From Bacteroidetes bacterium UBA4414 (lineage in GTDB: Bacteria > Bacteroidota > Bacteroidia > Chitinophagales > Chitinophagaceae): 64,000 nt of DNA. The stretch spans positions 51,249 to 115,248 of the forward strand of contig DGQM01000014.1 of the NCBI GenBank assembly GCA_002389765.1. The letters are read 5' to 3'. Shown piece after piece: positions 1 through 9,209 of the stretch (position 1 is the first letter of the stretch; each line of letters begins with the position of its first letter). The position numbers and the translations under genes are program-made. The notes under the pieces are model-generated. The model was not told where the DNA came from. It ran no database searches and worked only from the letters and a program-made list of their open reading frames with translations.

Positions 1-94
1 CTACTTCCTGCAGCGAGGTATCATCAATAAACACTAAGCGATAGTGTGTATTGAGCCGCTTGAAAATATGTCTGCGTCTTGCCGGCCTGCTCAT
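1..94 (-). CDS. Leftward gene, N-terminal fragment; possibly M23-type peptidase
   Basis: Reading leftward from an ATG at 94-92 gives an open frame of 31 codons that runs off the window edge. The peptide starts with a basic stretch (MSRPARRRHIFKRL) followed by YRLVFIDDTSLQEV. A basic start followed by a YRLVxxxDxxxxE segment is what I remember from the cytoplasmic N-terminus of Bacteroidota M23 metallopeptidases that continue into a membrane anchor. Only the first 31 residues are visible, so no catalytic motif can be checked. It is divergent from the porW-like gene at 591 and shares its roughly 500-base upstream region. Confidence 0.4.
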   Translation of the reverse strand, partial: MSRPARRRHIFKRLNTHYRLVFIDDTSLQEV

Positions 95-193
95 AGTACC
101 AAAGGGAGTGTAAATTAAGGTTAAACTGTGATGAAGACAATTTTTTAATGTCGCGTCTTTGTTAAATTGATATTGTATAATGTTTAATGGGTT

Positions 194-318
194 TTGTTGC
201 AGATTGTTGCATTTTTGTACTGTTAGGTCATATTTTATAATCTATTGATAATTAATTAGATAGAGTGGTATTTGTTGCAATTTGTTGCAGTTTTCAGTAG
301 TTTATAACAATTGTTGCA
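194..318. promoter_or_regulatory. Five TTGTTGCA direct repeats in the 95-590 intergenic region
   Basis: The 95-590 gap between divergent genes contains no convincing gene. It holds five copies of the octamer TTGTTGCA on the + strand at 194-201, 204-211, 272-279, 282-289 and 311-318. Two pairs have a start-to-start spacing of exactly 10 bases, about one helical turn, which suits a protein that binds one face of DNA. The remaining DNA is AT-rich. The boxes could be an operator for either divergent gene; the regulator is unknown. Confidence 0.5.
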
Positions 319-590
319 GAGGGAGATATCAACCAGTAAGTATGGGGAATGATTTGTATAATAGGATTCACGGTTCATTATAGCAAATATAAATATAAAT
401 ATGCTTTATTTGAAATGTATATTATGCTAATGTGATGGTTTGCAAATGGCATTCAGAGTTTAGCGGGATTTTCCTATTTTTGATGGATATGTAAGGTGTC
501 TTAATATATACCTGCAATTAACGATTGCAGGTATAATATTTTACGCATTTTACAGTTATTATTATTGAAGCAAAGCACATTAGAACAATA

Positions 591-3500
591 TTGAGCCCTC
601 AGAAAATATTAGTTTTTATCATCATCTTTTTCTGCGCCATAACCGGCGGGCAGGTAAGTTATGCCCAGCAATCGCAAAAGGATTCTGTAGCAGCTGCCCG
701 CAAAGCACAGGAAAAAGCTAAGGAAGCCACCGCGAAAGAGAGAGAAAAACAACAGGCAGAAAAGCAAAAAGCCCTGCAAGCCAGCCGCGATAGCATGGCT
801 AAGGCCCGCGCTAAAGAAACGGCAGACAGACAGGCAGCACAAAAACGCGTAGCAGACAGCATAGCCAAAATACGCAAGCACAAGACAGACAGCCTGAGTG
901 TCATCCGCAAATACAGGGAGAGCAAGAAGTATAAAGACAGTGTTGAGAAAGCTAAAACAGTGAAGCTGAAAACACTGCAGGCGGCCAGAATGGCTAAAGT
1001 AGATAGTGCAAAAGCCGCCAGAAAAAAAGTGGCGGATAGTGCTATTGCTATACGTAAAGTGAAAACAGATAGCGCCCGTGCTGTAGTGAAAAAACGTACT
1101 GATAGCCTTGCATCTAAGCGCAAATACAGAGAGAGCAAGCGCTACGCTGATAGTGTAGCCGTAGTAAAGAAACTGAAAACGGATAGCCTGATGGCTAAGC
1201 GCAAGGCTTTTGGCGATAGCCTGAAGGCGCATAGAAAGAAGGTGACTGATAGTTTTGCAAAAGTCAGAAAAGCCAAGACCGATGCTATAGCTGCTGCCCG
1301 CAAACTGAGGACAGATAGTTTGCTGGCAATAAAAAAAGTGAAAACCGACAGCCTGACAAAGCTGAAGGAGAAGAAAGCCAAGGCACAAAAGGCTAAGGAA
1401 AAAGAAAAAGAACAAAAGCAACAATTGGCTTTCGAACTGAAGATTAAGAAAAAACAAAAAGCCTATACCAACGAGAAAATGTTGAAACGCCGATGGGGTA
1501 TACCGCGGCAAATAGTGCAGAATACATTTACGCATTACAACTACTACTTCAACGCAGATAAGAAAATGGATGAAGCAGTAGCCAATATGCTGCGCACCAG
1601 AAAGGATAATTATGATTCCTTATTGGCCTTGTTCCCTTTCAACCCCGACAGAGATTCGTCGCTGCTGGCTTCGGATATGGATAGTATTATCTACAAAGCG
1701 TCGATGGGCATACAGATACACGATCCGCGTACCAAATGGGGTGATGATTTGTACCTGTTGCTGGGGCAGGCATATTTCTACAGGGGTAATTATGGCGAGG
1801 CTTCAGCATCATTCCGCTACATACTGAGCCTGCGGGATAAACGCAAAAAGAAACCAAACGAAAGTGAGAGTGTCTATACTAAGAAGAATGGTAAAGACCT
1901 GTCTATAGCACAACAAGATAAAAAAGGGGTATTAAGCTTTTTGCAACACAGGTCGGTACACAATGAATCGCTGTTGTGGCTGGCACGTACCTACACACAA
2001 ATGAAGCAGGAAGGTAATGCTGAGTCTGTAATAGACCTGCTGGAAACAGACCCTAACTTCCCGAAAGACCTGCAGGGAAGGCTGGCACTGGAAAAATCAT
2101 TCATCTACCTGAATCAGAAAGATTATAAAGCTGCGGCTACACAGTTGAATATAGTGGCAGACGATAATAATATGCCCAACTGGGTGCGTATGCGTTCTGC
2201 ATTTATAGCAGGGCAGATTGCGCAAAACAGAGGGGAGTATACAGCATCAGCAGGCAGCTTTAAAAAAGTGATAAACCTGAATCCGAAAGTAGATATGGAC
2301 TTCTATGCCCGCAAAAACCTGGCGTACAGTATGATGTATGCAGGCGGCGCACAGGAGGAGAGTATTGCTGCGTTGAAAAAAGTATTGAATGATGGTAAGT
2401 ATCAGCCATATTACGAGCAGGTATACTATGTATTGGGCAGGTTATCGGCCAACAGTGGTAACAACGCAGAGGCAATTGCATACCTGACAGAGGGTATACG
2501 TTCGCCAAAAGCTACTACTAAACAGAAAGGGTTGTCTTTTGCCACGTTGGGTAATGTATATTATAAGATTGGCGACTACGAAGCCGCTAAGAATGCCTAT
2601 GACAGTGCTGCAACATTTGCAGGTGCTATGGCAAAAGATTCGTTGATGGAGCTTGCAATAAAACGCAGCTCTGCACTGGTAAGTGTTACAGCCCCGCTGA
2701 GAACAATACGCGAGCAGGATAGCCTGATAGCATTGGGTACGATGCCGGAGAAAGAAATGCGCGCAGAAGTAAGGCGATATATACGCAAACTGCAACAGCA
2801 GAGAGCCGACAGTATATTCAAGTCTGAACAAGTATCTGCGGGAACAGGCGGCGGAAACAGCGGTGGAAGTAGTAACAGCCCTTACGCAAACTGGTATTTT
2901 AATAATACAGCGTTGGTACAGCAGGGGGTAAATGAGTTCAAACGGAAGTGGGGTAACAGACAGCTGGCAGATAACTGGAGGCGTAATGCAGCCATCAGTA
3001 GTATGGGCAATAACAATCAGAATAGTGCAAACGGCAGTAGCAACGGGGATGCGCAGGAAATAGAAGTTGATGAAAATGGCATACCTACGGAAGAAGCATT
3101 GGTGGCATTGATACCAAGAACAAAACAAGAAATAGATGATGCACACACGCTGATACGCAGAGCGCATATGGATGCATCTAATGCCTATATCAAGGATTTG
3201 GAAGATTATCCGCCTGCTGTAAAACTACTTGATACATTAGACAGGCGCTATCCTAATCATGAGTTCAAGGATGAAGATTTGTATTTGCGATACCTGGTAT
3301 TCATCAGGCAGGGTAAAGTGCCGGATGCAAGGCGCTATGCAGACGAGTTGCAACAAAAATACCCGCAGAGCAAGTATGCTGCACTTGTGAAGCCACGTGA
3401 AACAACTAATGAAAGCCAAACAGGGGTAAATGAAGGTGTATTCTATGAGGAGACGTATGGCTTGGTGCTGGATCATAAATACGCTTGGGCACTGGATAAG

Positions 3501-4211
3501 GTGAAACAGGCTAAGGTTGACTATCCGCAGGGGAAATATGCTAAACGCTTTACCATCGTAGAGGGTATCTCACTTGCTGGGATGTCTCAATACAAGCCTG
3601 CCGACTCTCTTATTAAGGCCTTTATTGTAGAATACCCTAAAGACTCATTGAGGCCATGGGCAGATGCTATATTGAAATATATACAGCAGAATATGCCTAA
3701 GGATACAGCTGTTGCCAAAGTAGATACTGTTAAGGCTGCCGGTGCGTCGCCTGTAATGGGTTCTCCGGCTGCTGCAAAACCATTGCAAAATGCTGCCGGT
3801 GGTTTTCCGCCGGATGTAGCACCCGCGCCAAAGGCATCAGCACCGTCTTATATATACAGGCCTGAAGCGGAACATATGGTACTGTTTGTATTTGGTGGTA
3901 TGGACTCCAGGGCATCGGGTTTCCGCGCAGGTGTATCAGACTTTAATACGTTTAAGTTTAATAATCTTGGGCTGAGTACGGATTTACAGATACTATCGCC
4001 GGAAAATGGGGTGGTTGCCATCAGGACATTCCGTAATCTATCTGCGGCGCAGATATATATGAATAACCTGAAAACAACCGGGCAGCTTTTCAGAGAATAT
4101 AAGCAAGGTGAGTACCAGTTGATATTCATATCAGATTTTAACTACGAAAAGCTGCTGATAGATAAGGATATGAAAGCGTATCTGCAGTTTTACAGAGCTA
4201 GCTATAAATAA
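591..4211 (+). CDS. porW: Type IX secretion periplasmic TPR protein, PorW/SprE-like
   Basis: A 1206-residue exported protein. The start is TTG at 591; no in-frame ATG precedes it, and it yields a good signal peptide ending at SYA before QQ. Residues about 25-290 are a lysine-rich helical stretch built from repeats of the type K-[TV]-DS-[LVI]-xxx-RK. Then comes the family-typical region with RRWGIP and FTHYNYYFNADKKMDEA, followed by TPR-like helical repeats to about residue 1000 and a C-terminal domain. In Bacteroidota this family (SprE in Flavobacterium, PorW in Porphyromonas) is needed for type IX secretion and gliding. PorW is usually a lipoprotein, but I see no clear lipobox here. It stands alone before the RelA/SpoT gene. 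Confidence 0.72.
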   Translation: MSPQKILVFIIIFFCAITGGQVSYAQQSQKDSVAAARKAQEKAKEATAKEREKQQAEKQKALQASRDSMAKARAKETADRQAAQKRVADSIAKIRKHKTDSLSVIRKYRESKKYKDSVEKAKTVKLKTLQAARMAKVDSAKAARKKVADSAIAIRKVKTDSARAVVKKRTDSLASKRKYRESKRYADSVAVVKKLKTDSLMAKRKAFGDSLKAHRKKVTDSFAKVRKAKTDAIAAARKLRTDSLLAIKKVKTDSLTKLKEKKAKAQKAKEKEKEQKQQLAFELKIKKKQKAYTNEKMLKRRWGIPRQIVQNTFTHYNYYFNADKKMDEAVANMLRTRKDNYDSLLALFPFNPDRDSSLLASDMDSIIYKASMGIQIHDPRTKWGDDLYLLLGQAYFYRGNYGEASASFRYILSLRDKRKKKPNESESVYTKKNGKDLSIAQQDKKGVLSFLQHRSVHNESLLWLARTYTQMKQEGNAESVIDLLETDPNFPKDLQGRLALEKSFIYLNQKDYKAAATQLNIVADDNNMPNWVRMRSAFIAGQIAQNRGEYTASAGSFKKVINLNPKVDMDFYARKNLAYSMMYAGGAQEESIAALKKVLNDGKYQPYYEQVYYVLGRLSANSGNNAEAIAYLTEGIRSPKATTKQKGLSFATLGNVYYKIGDYEAAKNAYDSAATFAGAMAKDSLMELAIKRSSALVSVTAPLRTIREQDSLIALGTMPEKEMRAEVRRYIRKLQQQRADSIFKSEQVSAGTGGGNSGGSSNSPYANWYFNNTALVQQGVNEFKRKWGNRQLADNWRRNAAISSMGNNNQNSANGSSNGDAQEIEVDENGIPTEEALVALIPRTKQEIDDAHTLIRRAHMDASNAYIKDLEDYPPAVKLLDTLDRRYPNHEFKDEDLYLRYLVFIRQGKVPDARRYADELQQKYPQSKYAALVKPRETTNESQTGVNEGVFYEETYGLVLDHKYAWALDKVKQAKVDYPQGKYAKRFTIVEGISLAGMSQYKPADSLIKAFIVEYPKDSLRPWADAILKYIQQNMPKDTAVAKVDTVKAAGASPVMGSPAAAKPLQNAAGGFPPDVAPAPKASAPSYIYRPEAEHMVLFVFGGMDSRASGFRAGVSDFNTFKFNNLGLSTDLQILSPENGVVAIRTFRNLSAAQIYMNNLKTTGQLFREYKQGEYQLIFISDFNYEKLLIDKDMKAYLQFYRASYK

Positions 4212-4297
4212 TGACTAAGCGTGTATTTGTAAGCAGATACACGCTGTTTTTCCCTTTTTTTGACTTTCTTCGTAAATTACATAGTACAGTGTAGCTT

Positions 4298-6550
4298 ATG
4301 GATACGATAGTCAGAGAAGCATATAATCTTAACGAAGAAGAAGAAAAGAAACTGATACTCCGCGAGTACAGGGCATTGTTACGTGCGCTGAAGCACCGCA
4401 TCAAAAAAGGAGATAAAAAACTCATTCGCCGTGCCTTCGAGATATCGGCCGATGCGCACAAGGATATGCGCCGCAAATCTGGCGAGCCATACATCTTACA
4501 TCCACTAGCTGTAGCCCGAATTGTAATTGAAGAAATAGGATTGGGGGTAACATCTACCATCTGTGCATTACTGCACGATGTGGTAGAAGATACCGAAATA
4601 ACACTGGAGGATATTGAAAGTGAATTTGGCAGTGTATATGCCAAAATAATAGATGGTCTTACCAAGATATCGAACGTAGTAGACCTGAAATCGGATACTA
4701 CGGTACAGGCCGAGAACTTCCGTAAAATATTACTAACCCTTGCAGACGACCCGAGGGTGATATTGATAAAACTGGCAGACAGGCTGCATAATATGCGCAC
4801 GCTGGAAAGCATGAGCCGAGAGAAGCAACTCAAGATATCGTCTGAAACAACGTATATCTATTCTCCACTGGCGCATCGTCTGGGTTTGTACGAGATTAAG
4901 TCTGAACTGGAAGATCTTGCGCTGAAGTATACACAGCCCGAGGTGTATTGGGAAATAGCACAGGGGTTAAAGGAAACAAAGCGCGAGCGTACCAGATATA
5001 TCAACGAGTTCATCAAGCCTATTAAAGAAGAATTGCAGGGGTTGGGTTTGGACTTTGAGATATATGGCCGTCCTAAAGCCATACACTCTATCTGGAATAA
5101 GATGCGCACCAAGCATGTAGCTTTTGAGGAAGTGTATGATTTGTTTGCGATTCGCATCATCCTTAATTCTGCTCAGGAAAAAGAAAAAGAAGATTGCTGG
5201 AAAGTATATTCTGTAATCACCAACTTCTACAAGCCAAGTACAGAAAGGCTGCGCGACTGGATAAGTGTGCCGAAAGGTAATGGCTATGAGGCGCTGCATA
5301 CTACGGTAATGGGACCCGGTGGTAGGTGGGTGGAGGTGCAGATACGCTCATCGCGCATGAACGAGATTGCAGAGAAAGGCCTTGCGGCACACTGGAAATA
5401 TAAAGAAGGTGCAGAGTCACCACAGGAAAGTAAACTGGATAGCTGGCTGCAACATTTGCGCGATATACTAAGCAATCCTGATACGGATACGCTCGACTTC
5501 CTGCAGGACTTTAAGCTCGACCTTTTTACAGAAGAAATATATATATATACACCGAAAGGCGATATGCGTGTGCTGCCGAAAGGCGCCACTGCGCTCGACT
5601 TTGCTTTTGATATACACTCTGAACTGGGCGCACGTTGTATAGGGGCTAAAGTGAACTACAGATTGGTGCCGCTAAGCCATCAGATAAAAAGTGGCGATCA
5701 GGTAGAAATCATTACGTCGTCCAAACAAAAACCATCTGAAGATTGGCTGGCATTTGTTACGACTGCCAAAGCCAAGTCGCGCATCAAATACTACCTGAAA
5801 GAAGAGAAGCGCAAGATAGCAGAAGACGGAAAGGCAATGCTGGAACGCAAACTGGAGCATATGAAAGTGCCATTGTCTGCGCACAATATCCTTGAAATGT
5901 GTTCGCATTTCAAGAAGCCATCATCGCTCGATTTGTTTTATGCATTCGCAGTAGGCAGCCTCGACCTGAAAGACCTGAAAGAGTTTTCTATACATGGCGA
6001 TAAGCTGGTGCAGCCGCCGAAGGAAGTGAAGATCGATACGAAGAACCTCATTTCTTCGGACGAGTTGCTGAAGCAGAAACCTGCGAAGGGTGCAGAACTC
6101 ATCATCTTTGGCGAAAGCTCGGATAAGATTCTCTACAAACTGGCACAGTGTTGTCAACCCATACCGGGCGATGACGTGTTTGGTTTCATCACATCTGGCG
6201 AAGGCTTGAAGATACACCGTACCGACTGCCCGAATGCGCCGCAATTGCTTGCCAACTATGGCCATAGGGTAGTAAAAACAAAATGGGCGAAGAACAAAGA
6301 AATATCCTTCCTCAGTGGTGTACGCATCCTCGGGCTGGACGATGTGGGTGTGATACAGAAGATAACCAACGTAATATCTGCGGAGCTGAAGATGAATATG
6401 CGTTCTATCAGTATCGATTCTCACGATGGTATTTTTGATGGTACCATCATGGTGTATGTACATGATAGGGAAGAGTTGGACACCCTATGTCAGCAATTGG
6501 CAGCATTAGATGGTATCAGCTCTGTAGAGCGTCTGGAAGCACAGGAGTAA
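4298..6550 (+). CDS. rsh: Bifunctional (p)ppGpp synthetase/hydrolase, RelA/SpoT family
   Basis: A 750-residue cytoplasmic enzyme that makes and degrades the stringent-response alarmone (p)ppGpp. Domains in order: an HD hydrolase domain with LLHDVVEDT (His93-Asp94), so hydrolysis is likely intact; a synthetase domain with DLFAIRII and the GYEALHTTV region; a TGS domain beginning at IYIYTPKGDM near residue 412; a conserved-Cys region (CCQPIPGDD); and a C-terminal ACT domain. Length and order are standard for the long bifunctional Rel enzymes. The start is the ATG at 4298, 86 bases after the previous stop. The next gene starts 29 bases downstream and may be co-transcribed. Confidence 0.95.
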   Translation: MDTIVREAYNLNEEEEKKLILREYRALLRALKHRIKKGDKKLIRRAFEISADAHKDMRRKSGEPYILHPLAVARIVIEEIGLGVTSTICALLHDVVEDTEITLEDIESEFGSVYAKIIDGLTKISNVVDLKSDTTVQAENFRKILLTLADDPRVILIKLADRLHNMRTLESMSREKQLKISSETTYIYSPLAHRLGLYEIKSELEDLALKYTQPEVYWEIAQGLKETKRERTRYINEFIKPIKEELQGLGLDFEIYGRPKAIHSIWNKMRTKHVAFEEVYDLFAIRIILNSAQEKEKEDCWKVYSVITNFYKPSTERLRDWISVPKGNGYEALHTTVMGPGGRWVEVQIRSSRMNEIAEKGLAAHWKYKEGAESPQESKLDSWLQHLRDILSNPDTDTLDFLQDFKLDLFTEEIYIYTPKGDMRVLPKGATALDFAFDIHSELGARCIGAKVNYRLVPLSHQIKSGDQVEIITSSKQKPSEDWLAFVTTAKAKSRIKYYLKEEKRKIAEDGKAMLERKLEHMKVPLSAHNILEMCSHFKKPSSLDLFYAFAVGSLDLKDLKEFSIHGDKLVQPPKEVKIDTKNLISSDELLKQKPAKGAELIIFGESSDKILYKLAQCCQPIPGDDVFGFITSGEGLKIHRTDCPNAPQLLANYGHRVVKTKWAKNKEISFLSGVRILGLDDVGVIQKITNVISAELKMNMRSISIDSHDGIFDGTIMVYVHDREELDTLCQQLAALDGISSVERLEAQE

Positions 6551-6579
6551 ATCTATTTTCTAAAGAAGCAAACGAATAC

Positions 6580-8091
6580 ATGAACATACAAAAGAGTAGT
6601 GCAGACTTGTATGCTGCCTACAAAGAGACAACGCAGAAAGCGGCAGACCTGAATAATGCATCTGCAGTATTGGGTTGGGACCAGGAAGTGTATATGCCTG
6701 CGAAAGGATTTGAAGTAAGGGGCAGGCAACTGGCTACACTTGCATCGCTGGCGCACGAAATGCTGACATCTGAACAATACGGAAACCTGTTGGAAGAACT
6801 GGCAGGCAGGGGCGACTTGGCAGATGATGAAAAGCGAAATGCAGAACTGAGCCTTGAAGACTATAACAAGAACAAAAAATTATCAGCTGCATTTGTAGAG
6901 GCCATTACACAACAAACAAGTGCCAGCTACAATGCGTGGATACAATCGAGAAAGGAAAATAAATTCAGCATCTACGCGCCAGAGCTGGATAAGATGATAC
7001 AGCTGAAAAAGCAGCAGGCATCTATGTATGGCTATGAAAGCAATCCGTATGATGCATTGCTGGATGAGTATGAAAAGGGCGCGAGTGTGGCATTGCTGGA
7101 CAAAGTATTTGGTGATGTGAAGCAGCAACTGCCGGTATTGCTTGATAAAATAAAAACAGCACAACAGGTAGATGACAGCTTCTTTCTGCGCAACTATCCA
7201 AAACATGCACAGTGGGATTTCTCTATGGATGTGCTGCATGCTATGGGCTACGATTTTGAAGCAGGCAGGCAGGATATGTCAGAGCATCCGTTCACAACTT
7301 CTTTTGCACCAACAGATGTGCGTGTTACCACAAGGGTAGATGAAAACAACTATTCATCGCTGTTGTGGAGCAGTATACACGAGGGCGGTCATGCGCTGTA
7401 TGAACAGGGCTTGCCGATAGCGCAATACGGACTGCCATTGGGTGCGGCTGCATCTTTGGGCATACATGAATCACAATCTCGCCTGTGGGAGAATAATGTA
7501 GGCAGGGGTACAGCCTTCTGGCATCATTTCTATCCTAAGTTGCAACAGTATTTTCCGCAGCAATTGAACGATGTTAGTATTGATGTGTTTTATAAAGGGA
7601 TGAATAAAGTAGAACCATCGCTGATACGTACAGAGGCGGATGAGGTGACATACCATTTTCATGTGATGATACGTTATGAAATAGAGAAGGGCTTGATGAA
7701 TGGCGATTTGTTTACCGAAGACCTGCCTGAGGCTTGGAACGGATTGTATAATAAATATCTCGGTGTATCTGCACAAGACGATAAAACAGGTGTGTTGCAG
7801 GATGTGCATTGGGCGCATGGTAGCTTTGGTTATTTTCCTACTTATTCGTTAGGTAGTTTTTATGCAGCACAGTTTTATCAGCAGGCAGTAAAAGAAATAC
7901 CAACATTGACTAATGATATTGCTAACGGCAGGTTGCTTGGTTTGAGGGAGTGGTTGCGAGGCAAAGTGCATCAGTATGGCAGAAGATATACATCTGAAGA
8001 ATTGTGCAGACAGATAACAGGTACTGGGCTCGATTTTAATGTGTTTATGCAATACGCGCACGAAAAATACGCCGGTATATACGGCTTCTGA
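6580..8091 (+). CDS. Carboxypeptidase M32 (thermostable carboxypeptidase 1, Taq type)
   Basis: A 503-residue cytoplasmic zinc carboxypeptidase of family M32, which removes C-terminal amino acids from peptides. The zinc motif HEGGH is visible in SSIHEGGHALYEQG, followed by the family motif HESQSRLWEN with the third ligand. The frame is open into the end of the preceding gene, but the first sensible start is the ATG at 6580, which gives the normal N-terminus (MNIQKSSADLYAAYKE). It lies 29 bases after the RelA/SpoT stop and 5 bases before the next gene, so it probably belongs to the same transcription unit. Confidence 0.93.
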   Translation: MNIQKSSADLYAAYKETTQKAADLNNASAVLGWDQEVYMPAKGFEVRGRQLATLASLAHEMLTSEQYGNLLEELAGRGDLADDEKRNAELSLEDYNKNKKLSAAFVEAITQQTSASYNAWIQSRKENKFSIYAPELDKMIQLKKQQASMYGYESNPYDALLDEYEKGASVALLDKVFGDVKQQLPVLLDKIKTAQQVDDSFFLRNYPKHAQWDFSMDVLHAMGYDFEAGRQDMSEHPFTTSFAPTDVRVTTRVDENNYSSLLWSSIHEGGHALYEQGLPIAQYGLPLGAAASLGIHESQSRLWENNVGRGTAFWHHFYPKLQQYFPQQLNDVSIDVFYKGMNKVEPSLIRTEADEVTYHFHVMIRYEIEKGLMNGDLFTEDLPEAWNGLYNKYLGVSAQDDKTGVLQDVHWAHGSFGYFPTYSLGSFYAAQFYQQAVKEIPTLTNDIANGRLLGLREWLRGKVHQYGRRYTSEELCRQITGTGLDFNVFMQYAHEKYAGIYGF

Positions 8092-8096
8092 TAATT

Positions 8097-8594
8097 ATGG
8101 CAAACCTGCATCTATACAAGTACAACGAACCGCTTGAAAAAGAGGAGCTTGTATTTTTGCAGCAGAAATTCAAGAAAGAAAACGCCATGTTTTATAAGGT
8201 TGTCCGTATACTCATGGTGTTTTGTTTTGCCTGTCCGTTTCTTATAGCATGGTTCAGAGCATGGAACGATGAGCCCGATCCGTTTTCTTACAAATACTAT
8301 TTTGGTGGTGTGTTTTTTCTGATGGCATTTTCAGGGGGCATTGCATACAGTGCTTATTACTTTACACTCCGCAAGCTGCACAAGGATATATTGAGTGGTA
8401 CCAAAACTATAGAGCGTGTAAACGTGACACGCAAGCAATACATGCCGCAGAATAACACCTATTACCTCTACCTGAGTTCGCCTGTAAAGTTGAGCATAGA
8501 AGTAAGCATAGATGACTACAGGCAGGTAGGTGAGGGCGATGAACTGAGCATAGAATATGCTACCCATTCCAAGTTTTATCTGGGGTATTTCTAA
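8097..8594 (+). CDS. Small membrane protein of unknown function
   Basis: A 165-residue protein with two hydrophobic segments, at about 35-55 and 68-90, followed by a polar C-terminal half ending in EYATHSKFYLGYF. The likely topology has both ends in the cytoplasm. I do not recognise a named family. It starts 5 bases after the M32 carboxypeptidase stop, which suggests co-transcription. Confidence 0.75.
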   Translation: MANLHLYKYNEPLEKEELVFLQQKFKKENAMFYKVVRILMVFCFACPFLIAWFRAWNDEPDPFSYKYYFGGVFFLMAFSGGIAYSAYYFTLRKLHKDILSGTKTIERVNVTRKQYMPQNNTYYLYLSSPVKLSIEVSIDDYRQVGEGDELSIEYATHSKFYLGYF

Positions 8595-8621
8595 TCAATC
8601 GGGTACAAAAATCAAATGTAT

Positions 8622-8629
8622 TACCTTTG
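8622..8629 (+). promoter_or_regulatory. Bacteroidota -7 box before rimM
   Basis: TACCTTTG fits the Bacteroidota housekeeping -7 consensus TAnnTTTG. Its last base is only 7 bases upstream of the rimM ATG at 8636, so the message would be nearly or completely leaderless. No clear -33 TTG is visible. The box also argues against starting rimM at the in-frame TTG at 8627, which lies inside it. Confidence 0.6.
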
Positions 8630-8635
8630 CAGCCC

Positions 8636-9145
8636 ATGATACGCATAGGTAAGATAGTAGCTACACACGGACTGAAAGGCGGTTTGATAATGACGCATGT
8701 TGCAGGACAAAGCAACTGGCTGGAAGTTGGTGCTGTATTGTTTGTAGAAATAAGGAAAGACAGTCAGATACCACATTTTGTATCATCTGTTAAGGCTGCC
8801 AATAATGAGGAGTATATCATTACGTTGGAAGATGTAGAAACGGTGGAAGCTGCCAAGAAACTGGTGGCTAAACATGTGTATGTAAAAGAAGATGTGTTGA
8901 AAGAAGTGAAGACCGATAGCCCGTTGATGTGGATAGGCTTTAACCTGGTAGATAAAGAAAAAGGTGGACTGGGGCCGATAGCAGACGTAATACAAACAGG
9001 GCATCAGTGGTTGGCAAAGCTGGATATTGAAGGCAAAGAAGTACTGATACCATTGGTAGATGATATATTGATAGAAGTGAACCTGCGTAATAAGTATGTA
9101 CGTGTAGATCTGCCTGAAGGATTGCTGGAGGTGTATTTGGGATAA
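8636..9145 (+). CDS. rimM: Ribosome maturation factor RimM
   Basis: A 169-residue 16S rRNA processing factor that binds ribosomal protein S19 and helps assemble the 30S head. The N-terminal domain begins IRIGKIVATHGLKGG, the typical RimM opening, and the C-terminal PRC-barrel-like domain contains KEVLIPLVDDILIEVN. An upstream in-frame TTG at 8627 exists, but it lies within the promoter box, so the ATG at 8636 is preferred. It is followed by trmD and rplS, the usual rimM-trmD-rplS order. Confidence 0.95.
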   Translation: MIRIGKIVATHGLKGGLIMTHVAGQSNWLEVGAVLFVEIRKDSQIPHFVSSVKAANNEEYIITLEDVETVEAAKKLVAKHVYVKEDVLKEVKTDSPLMWIGFNLVDKEKGGLGPIADVIQTGHQWLAKLDIEGKEVLIPLVDDILIEVNLRNKYVRVDLPEGLLEVYLG

Positions 9146-9153
9146 CTTAAAAA

Positions 9154-9189
9154 GCAAAAAGAAAAAATGAAAATGCTTTTTCTTTTTGC
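9154..9189 (+). terminator. AU-rich hairpin between rimM and trmD
   Basis: A perfect 13-bp inverted repeat (9154-9166 with 9177-9189; arms GCAAAAAGAAAAA and its complement) with a 10-base loop, followed by T-rich sequence. It could be a weak terminator or processing site that changes rimM versus trmD dosage. The stem is AT-rich, so termination efficiency is uncertain. Confidence 0.5.
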
Positions 9190-9209
9190 GTTCTAATTTT
9201 TGATTTTTC

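Noticed and set aside
609..1535. Leftward 308-codon open frame rich in Leu, Phe and Cys
   Set aside because: It is the antisense of the lysine-rich repeats of the porW-like gene; the composition follows from the complement and there is no family resemblance.
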